Source of the DNA: CAZITB01 sp964542055
GTDB taxonomy: Bacteria > Planctomycetota > Phycisphaerae > Sedimentisphaerales > CAMDDF01
Length of the DNA: 11,010 nucleotides
Direction: 5' to 3'
Assembly: GCA_964542055.1 (NCBI GenBank)
Contig: CAZITB010000096.1
Span: 1-11,010, forward strand
Shown here: one piece after another, positions 6,000-11,010 of the stretch
Layout of the letters: each line of letters begins with the position of its first letter
Position numbering within the stretch: position 1 is the stretch's first letter
The notes under the pieces: model-generated
What the model was told of the DNA's origin: nothing
The model's input: the letters and a program-made list of their open reading frames with translations, nothing else
Databases searched by the model: none
Made by a program: the position numbers and the translations under genes

Positions 6000-6803
6000 A
6001 TGACACAATCCAGAATAGCTTTAATCACAGGAGCATCATCCGGCATAGGCGCCGAATACGCACGTCAACTCGCTTTCAAAGGCTACGATCTGATCATCCA
6101 CGGCAGACGCCTCGAAAATCTCCAGGCACTTGCCGAAGAAATCCAGCTAAAGTATAAAGTCAACGTCCGGATCGAAACCGGCGATCTCGCCGACCGCACA
6201 CAGATCGACAAATTAGCCGACATCATCCGCAACACCGATAACATCGAAATGCTCGTAAACAATGCAGGGTTCGGTTGCCGCGAAAGGTTCCACCTCGAAG
6301 ACCTCCAGTTCCACCTCGATATGCTAATGGTCCACCTGACTGCCACGATCAACCTCACCCACGCCGCAATCCCAAACATGCTCCGCAGGGGAAAAGGATT
6401 CATCGTAAACGTCTCCTCGGTGGCCGGCTTTTTTGCCGCTCCACGCAGCTCGATGTACTGCTCAACAAAAGCATTCCTCAACACATTCAGCGAATCACTC
6501 TACCTCGACCTCAAAGGCACAGATGTAATGGTCCAGACCCTCTGCCCCGGATTCACTCTTAGCGACTTCCACAAAAAACTCGGCTACGACCCAAACGATC
6601 CCGCTTTCAAACACTTCATGACCGCCGAATTCGTTGTCTCCCAGGGCCTCAAAGACCTCGACAAAGGAAAAGTTTATTCCATACCCGGAGCCAAATATAA
6701 ATTTTTCGTCATTCTCTCAAAAGTACTCCCAAAAAAAATTCTCCACTGCGGTATGTTAAAATATTATGCTAGAAGAAAAGCCCCAAAAATATGTGCCAAA
6801 TAG
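6000..6803 (+). CDS. Short-chain dehydrogenase/reductase (SDR)
   Basis: This is a classical SDR oxidoreductase of 267 residues with a Rossmann fold. The cofactor loop is TGASSGIG (10-17). GRR at 35-37 after the second strand suggests NADP(H) preference, by inference. The DL pair (62-63), NNAG (87-90), catalytic serine (NVSS, 137-140), and Y153/K157 in YCSTK are all present. The asparagine of the catalytic tetrad, usually in a VN-L-x-A context, appears as H112 in MVHLTATINLTHA. The C-terminal 40 residues are lysine-rich with a hydrophobic patch (235-250), as in SDRs of the DltE/YqjQ-like group that may touch membranes. The substrate is unknown. The ATG follows GAGGT at good spacing. Its stop codon lies 3 nt from the stop of the convergent ABC-F gene. 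Confidence 0.9.
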   Translation: MTQSRIALITGASSGIGAEYARQLAFKGYDLIIHGRRLENLQALAEEIQLKYKVNVRIETGDLADRTQIDKLADIIRNTDNIEMLVNNAGFGCRERFHLEDLQFHLDMLMVHLTATINLTHAAIPNMLRRGKGFIVNVSSVAGFFAAPRSSMYCSTKAFLNTFSESLYLDLKGTDVMVQTLCPGFTLSDFHKKLGYDPNDPAFKHFMTAEFVVSQGLKDLDKGKVYSIPGAKYKFFVILSKVLPKKILHCGMLKYYARRKAPKICAK

Positions 6804-6806
6804 CAG

Positions 6807-8753
6807 CTAACTGATTTTATATTCGTACGCCGCATAAAGAATGTCTATCTCCTGTTGCGTGCTATCAAACTCTGCCTGCAAACTCCCCAGCTTCGCGTCA
6901 TCTTTATAAACATCCTCATCTCCAAATCTCTCCTGAAGCTCTGCCAGCTTGCCCTCAACCTTCTCAATCTCCCCCTCAATATCTTCAAGCGACCACGCAT
7001 TATATTTGCGTATCTCAGCCGGTGCCTTCTTCTTTTCACCTTCCTTTTTCGGCCTCCGCTTGTTAGCACCTGCTGAGGATTTATCCTCTCTCTCCTTGCT
7101 CTTAGCTCGCCTTTGCTCAATCAACCCGCAATAATTCGAATAGTTACCATCTACAAATTCAAAACAGTTCATCTTCTTATTGCCAAGCTCATCGGCCCCT
7201 ATCACCAGCAGCTCATCAACGATCCTGTCCAGAAAAAACCTGTCATGGCTAACCGCGATAACCGTACCCTTATACTCAGCCAGCGCATTTTCCAGAACCT
7301 CTTTCGTTTTGATATCCAAATGATTAGTCGGCTCATCCAGCAATAGCAATTCAGGATTTTTCAAAACCAAACTGCACAACCCAAGCCTGTTCTGCTCACC
7401 GCCCGACAGATTCGAAATTTTCTTGAAAACATCATCACCGCTAAATCCAAAAGCCCCCAGCTTACCCCGCAGCTTGCCCTTATCCTCATTAGGCGATATT
7501 TTCGTAACATGCTCCAGAACCGTCGCCCCCCTATCCAGCTCTCTCGCCTGCTGATCAAGATAACCAACATCAAGCGTCTTACCCATCTTTATACTTCCTG
7601 AACTCGGCTCCTCCTGACCCAATGCCAAACGCAGCAGCGTCGTCTTACCTGTCCCATTGGGCCCCGTTATGCCAAGCCTTTGCCCCGCCGTAATCTCAAA
7701 CGACATATCCTCAAACAACGTCAAACCGTCATAAGCCTTCGCCAGATTCTCCGCTCGCAAAACCAGATAACTCTGCTTTTTCAATTCTCCAAAACCGAAC
7801 TTAAAACCGCTGCTCTCCTGATCAGGCCTCTCCAGATAATCAGGACTCTCATGCAAAAGCCTCTCAAGCCTTTTCCTACGCCCCCTCGCCGTACCCTGCA
7901 TCCCCTTCTGATTGATATTCCGCTTTATAAAATCTTCCGTCTCATGCACAAACTTCACCCGCTTGGCATACTCCCTCTCATCACCCAACGATCGCTTCTC
8001 TTTCGTCTCAACATACCTCGAATAATTACCCTTATAAGTATTTATCCTTCGACCCACCAACTCAAAAATCTTATCCGAAACATTATCAAGCAAATACCTG
8101 TCATGGCTGATTATTATCGCCGCTCCATCATAATTTTTTACATATTTCTCCAGCCACTCACACCCCGCAAGATCAAGATGGTTCGTCGGCTCATCCAGCA
8201 GTAGCAAATCCGTATTCTTCAATAGCACCTTCGCAAGCCCCAGCCGCGACTTCTGCCCGCCCGAAAGATCACCCGTCGAAACATTATAAAATTCCTGTCC
8301 AAGCCCTACCCCCGAAAGAATCGTATGCACCCGCGTCTCGTATTCATAACCGCCCGCAATCTCAAACTCATGACAAAGCCGATCATACTCCTTCATCGCC
8401 GCCGAAAGTTCATCACCTTTAACCTCCGACAGCTTATGCGATATATCCTCGATCTTCTTCTGCAAACTCAAAATCAACCCCAGCCCCGAATGAACTTCCT
8501 CGATCACCGTCTTACAGCTTTCAAACTCCGGCTCCTGCGGCAAATAACCGATCCTCAAATTCTTACTTTTAACAATCTCGCCCCCATCAATATTTTCCTG
8601 CCCCGTCAAAAGCCTGAAAAGCGTCGTCTTACCAGAACCGTTTGGCCCCACAAACCCAACCTTCTCTTTCCTGTAAACCGTCAGGCTCAAATCCGCAAAA
8701 ATAACCTCACTGCCGTAAGACTTATCAACACCATTAACATTAACTATAGCCAT
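6807..8753 (-). CDS. ABC-F family ATPase (Uup/YdiF-like, ribosome-associated)
   Basis: This protein has two ABC ATPase domains in one chain and no membrane segments, the hallmark of ABC-F proteins. These bind the ribosomal E site and act in translation or antibiotic protection. Domain 1 has Walker A GPNGSGKT (36-43), signature LSGGQ (163-167) and Walker B LLLLDEP (183-189). Domain 2 has GPNGTGKT (364-371), LSGGE (449-453) and LLLLDEP (469-475). The basic linker (about 240-330) is the P-site-tRNA interaction region of the family. A lysine-rich stretch (about 545-580) and a coiled coil (about 586-645) follow, as in Uup or YdiF. The frame stays open upstream to 8837, but I chose the ATG at 8753: it has AAGGAT upstream, the protein then begins with the typical MAIVNVNGVDKSYG, and the longer form would run into the nfu terminator. 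At 648 residues the length is normal. A resistance role is not indicated by any neighbour. Confidence 0.92.
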   Translation of the reverse strand: MAIVNVNGVDKSYGSEVIFADLSLTVYRKEKVGFVGPNGSGKTTLFRLLTGQENIDGGEIVKSKNLRIGYLPQEPEFESCKTVIEEVHSGLGLILSLQKKIEDISHKLSEVKGDELSAAMKEYDRLCHEFEIAGGYEYETRVHTILSGVGLGQEFYNVSTGDLSGGQKSRLGLAKVLLKNTDLLLLDEPTNHLDLAGCEWLEKYVKNYDGAAIIISHDRYLLDNVSDKIFELVGRRINTYKGNYSRYVETKEKRSLGDEREYAKRVKFVHETEDFIKRNINQKGMQGTARGRRKRLERLLHESPDYLERPDQESSGFKFGFGELKKQSYLVLRAENLAKAYDGLTLFEDMSFEITAGQRLGITGPNGTGKTTLLRLALGQEEPSSGSIKMGKTLDVGYLDQQARELDRGATVLEHVTKISPNEDKGKLRGKLGAFGFSGDDVFKKISNLSGGEQNRLGLCSLVLKNPELLLLDEPTNHLDIKTKEVLENALAEYKGTVIAVSHDRFFLDRIVDELLVIGADELGNKKMNCFEFVDGNYSNYCGLIEQRRAKSKEREDKSSAGANKRRPKKEGEKKKAPAEIRKYNAWSLEDIEGEIEKVEGKLAELQERFGDEDVYKDDAKLGSLQAEFDSTQQEIDILYAAYEYKIS

Positions 8754-8802
8754 CGCCGCTGATCCTTTTCTCAACCATCCGAGCCACAAACATTTCAACC
8801 AT

Positions 8803-8827
8803 AAAAAAACCCCGGCACAAACCGGGG
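8803..8827 (-). terminator. Intrinsic terminator of the Nfu-type gene
   Basis: On the - strand, CCCCGG (8827-8822), a 6-nt loop and CCGGGG (8815-8810) form a perfect 6-bp GC stem, directly followed by seven U residues (8809-8803). It lies 25 nt beyond the Nfu stop codon and upstream of the ABC-F start. This means the ABC-F gene needs its own promoter or read-through. It is the clearest terminator in the window. Confidence 0.9.
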
Positions 8828-8851
8828 CTCTAATCACTATTAAATCGGCAA

Positions 8852-9091
8852 TTAAACCGCTACAACCTCTTTCAATTCCGGATACTTCTCTTTCAATATC
8901 CGTTCAACACCGTTTTTCAACGTCATCTTGGCCCCCGGGCAACCCGCACATGCACCCTGCAGCCGCACATTAACAGTCTTATCCTCATCAATACCAATCA
9001 ACTCGATATCCCCGCCATGGCCCTGCAGCAAAGGACGAATCTCATCATTAATAGTAACTTCAACCTGCTTATTAAAATCATTTTCGCTCAT
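8852..9091 (-). CDS. Nfu/NifU C-terminal domain iron-sulfur scaffold protein
   Basis: This 79-residue protein consists of a single NifU C-terminal (Nfu) domain. Such proteins assemble or carry a 4Fe-4S cluster bridging two subunits and pass it to target enzymes. The cluster ligands are C48 and C51 in GACAGCPGAKMTLKNG (46-61). The N-terminal half shows the typical IRPLLQGHGGDIELIGID pattern (18-35). I chose the ATG at 9091 because GGAG stands 6 nt upstream. A TTG at 9103 would add four residues, but its codon overlaps that ribosome site. There is no NifU N-terminal or A-type domain, and no suf or isc gene is adjacent. It is followed by a strong terminator and lies 92 nt downstream of der on the same strand. 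Confidence 0.93.
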   Translation of the reverse strand: MSENDFNKQVEVTINDEIRPLLQGHGGDIELIGIDEDKTVNVRLQGACAGCPGAKMTLKNGVERILKEKYPELKEVVAV

Positions 9092-9121
9092 GTCTATCTC
9101 CAATTAATTCACTTTAACATC

Positions 9122-9150
9122 TTAATACCATAAAATACGTACAAAATCAA
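9122..9150 (-). promoter_or_regulatory. Candidate promoter for the Nfu-type gene
   Basis: Read on the - strand, TTGATT (9150-9145), a 17-bp spacer and TATTAA (9127-9122) resemble a sigma-70 promoter. The start would be near 9115, about 24 nt before the ATG. No terminator hairpin is visible between der and this gene, so read-through from der is also possible. Confidence 0.35.
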
Positions 9151-9183
9151 TTTTCGTTTCAATTTTTTCCTAAAATCTCCCAC

Positions 9184-10527
9184 CTATTTACTAGGACTTG
9201 CATCATCACGCCGAGTCCGCGGCTTTATCATCAAACGGATCGGAACCTCCGCGATCGGCAATAGCTCCCTCAGCCGATTCACAATAAACCGCTGCCTCGT
9301 CTCATCGAACAGCTCAACACGATTCACAAACATAATAATCGTAACCGGATTCTGCGAAATCTGCGTCGCATAGTATATCTTCGGGAACCCCTGCACCCTC
9401 CGCGGAGTTGTCATCCGCATATTCGATATCTCCTCGAAAGCCTTATTAAGCCGCCCCGTAGATATCCGCATCGAAGACTGCTTGAACAATTCCTTCGCCA
9501 AATCCAACACCGCCTGAACATTCTTACCCTCGCTCGCCGTCGTAAAAGCTATCGGAGCATACTTCAAACCCGGCAAAACCTTACTCAGATAATCCCCGAA
9601 ATCATCCATATCTGCCCTGTCCTTCGCCAAATCCCACTTATTAATAACCAGCACACAAGGCTTATACTCATCGTAAACAAACTTCGCCAGCTTCTTATCA
9701 ACCTGCGATACCGGCACCGTCGCATCGATCAGAAACAGCACAATATCCGCCCGCTTAACACTCCGAGTCGCACGCGTAAAGCTGTAAAAATCGATATCAC
9801 TCTTAATAATCTTATTCTTCTTCCTCAGCCCCGCCGTATCGATCGCCACAAATACCTGCCCGTCCTTCTCGAACCGAACATCAACAGAATCCCGCGTCGT
9901 ACCCGGAACCTCAGAAACGATAACACGCTCCTCACCAACTATCGAATTGATAAAAGAACTCTTACCCGCGTTACGCTTACCAACAAGCGCAAGCCGCATT
10001 ACCTCCCTCGCAGGCCGATCACTGGGCAAATGACTAAGCACATCAAAAACCCGCTCCATCAGAACCTTCTTATTCATATTATTCTGCGCAGATATACAAA
10101 TCGGCTCACCGAACCCAAGCTTATTAAACTCCCCAGCCATCGGAAACAGCTTCGCGCTATCCGCCTTATTCGCCGCCAAAACAACCGTCAGCCCCGCCTT
10201 ACGCAGCAAACCCGCAACCCGCTCGTCAAGCGGCGTTATCCCCTCACGAATATCAACCACAAAGATCACCACATCCGCAGTCTCAATCGCCCTGGCTATC
10301 TGACCCGTAATATGCTCATCAAGCGCATCAGAATCAACTATCCCGTACCCGCCCGTATCAACAAGCTCGATATACCGATCACCCTGCTCAATTATCGTCG
10401 ATACACGGTCGCGCGTAACACCAGCCGTCGCCTCAACAATAGAGATCATCTCACCAGCCAATGCGTTAAACAAACTGCTCTTGCCCACATTGGGCCGACC
10501 AACTATAGCTGCAACCGGCAATGCCAT
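9184..10527 (-). CDS. der: Ribosome-assembly GTPase Der (EngA)
   Basis: Der is an essential GTPase with two tandem G domains and a C-terminal KH-like domain, needed for maturation of the 50S ribosomal subunit. In G domain 1 I see GRPNVGKS (10-17), TAGVTRD (34-40), DTGG (57-60) and NKAD (120-123). In G domain 2 I see GKRNAGKS (183-190), PGTTRD (208-213), DTAG (230-233) and NKWD (296-299). The KH-like region (about 350-437) includes TPRRVQGFPKIYYATQ (374-389) and the FVNR motif (400-403). At 447 residues the length is typical. The second P-loop, GKRNAGKS rather than the usual GRPNVGKS, recalls planctomycete Der proteins from memory. The ATG at 10527 follows AAGGAT with 7-nt spacing. It reads leftward towards the Nfu-type gene. 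Confidence 0.97.
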   Translation of the reverse strand: MALPVAAIVGRPNVGKSSLFNALAGEMISIVEATAGVTRDRVSTIIEQGDRYIELVDTGGYGIVDSDALDEHITGQIARAIETADVVIFVVDIREGITPLDERVAGLLRKAGLTVVLAANKADSAKLFPMAGEFNKLGFGEPICISAQNNMNKKVLMERVFDVLSHLPSDRPAREVMRLALVGKRNAGKSSFINSIVGEERVIVSEVPGTTRDSVDVRFEKDGQVFVAIDTAGLRKKNKIIKSDIDFYSFTRATRSVKRADIVLFLIDATVPVSQVDKKLAKFVYDEYKPCVLVINKWDLAKDRADMDDFGDYLSKVLPGLKYAPIAFTTASEGKNVQAVLDLAKELFKQSSMRISTGRLNKAFEEISNMRMTTPRRVQGFPKIYYATQISQNPVTIIMFVNRVELFDETRQRFIVNRLRELLPIAEVPIRLMIKPRTRRDDASPSK

Positions 10528-10565
10528 ACATTATCCTTGAAATAATTTAAAAACTCAAACCCCCA

Positions 10566-10594
10566 ATTCTAACAGCCATTCCCCAATTTTGCAA
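10566..10594 (-). promoter_or_regulatory. Candidate promoter for der
   Basis: Read on the - strand, TTGCAA (10594-10589), a 17-bp spacer and TAGAAT (10571-10566), with an extended -10 TGT, give the best sigma-70 match in the window. The start would be near 10559, leaving a leader of about 32 nt. No fold or riboswitch-like structure is seen in that leader. Confidence 0.5.
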
Positions 10595-10616
10595 AACAAT
10601 GTTAAAATCCCAAAAT

Positions 10617-10644
10617 AAAAAAAGGATGCCCTTCACAGCCACCC
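10617..10644 (-). terminator. Weak candidate terminator after the DUF2442 gene
   Basis: On the - strand, GGGTG (10644-10640) can pair with CATCC (10628-10624), including one G-U pair, around an 11-nt loop, followed by seven U residues (10623-10617). The stem is short, but the U-run and its position 32 nt past the DUF2442 stop and upstream of the der promoter fit a terminator. Confidence 0.4.
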
Positions 10645-10675
10645 TTTCATATTTACAGATAGATTCTATAGAAAA

Positions 10676-10936
10676 TTACACTGACTTCCTCGTCCTGTCT
10701 CCAATCCCGAACATCAGGGATTTTACACAGATATCTTCATCGATCTCTTCCCAATGCAACCCTGTACCACCGCCGCTTATAACAAAATTCTTGCGCTGTT
10801 TCACTTTAGCATTCAGCAATCTTGGAAAATATGCCAAAGGCACACCCAGCTTCCTGCCATCTGCCAGATCAACCCACATATTATCATGATCAAAAGTAAC
10901 CTTCTTGGCAATAGGTTCAATCATTAAAGTATTCAT
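10676..10936 (-). CDS. DUF2442 domain-containing small protein
   Basis: This is an 86-residue protein covering essentially one DUF2442 domain. Recognisable parts are the strand pattern VTFDHDNMWVDLADGRKLGVPL (13-34), the YFPRLLNAKVKQRKNF block (36-51) and the C-terminal GLHWEEIDEDICVKSLMFG (59-77), matching the family's usual hydrophobic-W-x-x-(L/I)DEDI-x-V-x-x-L-x-x-G ending. The molecular role is not established. From memory, genes of this family often adjoin DUF4160 genes, in pairs suspected to be toxin-antitoxin-like. No such partner is visible here, since the frames upstream to the window edge contain stops and the downstream gene is der. The ATG at 10936 follows AGAAAGG at 6 nt. An ATG at residue 5 is an alternative with a poorer site. 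A possible operator lies upstream at 10979-11002. Confidence 0.85.
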   Translation of the reverse strand: MNTLMIEPIAKKVTFDHDNMWVDLADGRKLGVPLAYFPRLLNAKVKQRKNFVISGGGTGLHWEEIDEDICVKSLMFGIGDRTRKSV

Positions 10937-10970
10937 TCCAAACCTTTCTAATACGACAGCGCGATTTACG

Positions 10971-11000
10971 ATTGTATTATTAAACGTAAATTACTGTTTA
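10971..11000 (-). promoter_or_regulatory. Candidate promoter for the DUF2442 gene
   Basis: Read on the - strand, TAAACA (11000-10995), an 18-bp spacer and TACAAT (10976-10971) form a plausible sigma-70 promoter with a leader of about 28 nt. Its -35 box and most of its spacer coincide with the inverted repeat at 10979-11002. Confidence 0.35.
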
Positions 11001-11002
11001 AT
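10979..11002. promoter_or_regulatory. Inverted repeat, possible operator
   Basis: ATTAAAC (10979-10985) and GTTTAAT (10996-11002) are perfect inverted arms. Between them, GTAA-A-TTAC (10986-10994) is a second nested palindrome, followed by a single unpaired T at 10995. The whole 24-bp element is therefore symmetric apart from one base. It covers the -35 and spacer of the candidate DUF2442 promoter, a usual place for a repressor to bind. Confidence 0.4.
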
Positions 11003-11010
11003 AAGAAATT

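Noticed and set aside
7680..8204. A 174-codon rightward open frame opposite the ABC-F gene
   Set aside because: It is an antisense shadow. Its arginine- and leucine-rich low-complexity translation comes from the codon pattern of the real gene.
10030..10545. A 171-codon rightward open frame opposite der
   Set aside because: It is complementary to the first G domain of Der, has no family resemblance and no ribosome site.
10599..10889. A 96-codon rightward open frame opposite the DUF2442 gene
   Set aside because: The leftward frame matches a known domain over its whole length and has a good ribosome site, so the rightward frame is a shadow.

Overview
The window is a compact stretch of bacterial chromosome carrying ten protein genes, nearly all housekeeping. 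There are no RNA genes, insertion sequences, CRISPR arrays or phage genes that I can see. The organism is a bacterium with a peptidoglycan precursor pathway (MraY), the non-mevalonate isoprenoid pathway (IspF) and histidine synthesis (HisB, HisC). The MraY and Der sequence variants (an extended loop before the TPTMGG motif in MraY, and a second Der P-loop reading GKRNAGKS), the AT-rich gaps and the short GGTGGGC/GCCCACC palindromes remind me of Planctomycetota, perhaps class Phycisphaerae. That placement is from memory and only moderately secure.

Layout, left to right. Positions 1-296 are non-coding and full of short repeats. A leftward group follows, transcribed hisC (2598-1552), then hisB (1528-947), then ispF (809-297). 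A roughly 95-bp direct repeat with two hairpins lies just downstream of hisB and again downstream of ispF, so ispF sits between two copies. A divergent promoter region (2599-2776) separates hisC from a rightward pair: a divergent galactokinase-like GHMP kinase (2777-4018) and mraY (4045-5181). MraY converges with a leftward class I glutamine amidotransferase (5893-5192). That gene shares a 106-bp divergent promoter region with a rightward short-chain dehydrogenase (6000-6803). The dehydrogenase meets a leftward ABC-F ATPase (8753-6807) tail to tail with only 3 nt between stop codons. Further right, all leftward, are an Nfu-type iron-sulfur scaffold (9091-8852) with a clear intrinsic terminator, the ribosome-assembly GTPase Der (10527-9184) and a small DUF2442 protein (10936-10676), whose promoter region carries an inverted repeat.

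Functional links: HisB and HisC catalyse consecutive steps of histidine synthesis and are 23 nt apart, so they are almost certainly co-transcribed. Der and the ABC-F protein both act on ribosomes. MraY stands outside any cell-division/cell-wall cluster and is paired with a sugar-kinase-like gene, which is the most unusual gene neighbourhood here. I see no convincing undescribed multi-gene system. The best leads are the repeat pair around ispF, the kinase-mraY pairing with its altered kinase motif, and the inverted repeat controlling the DUF2442 gene.
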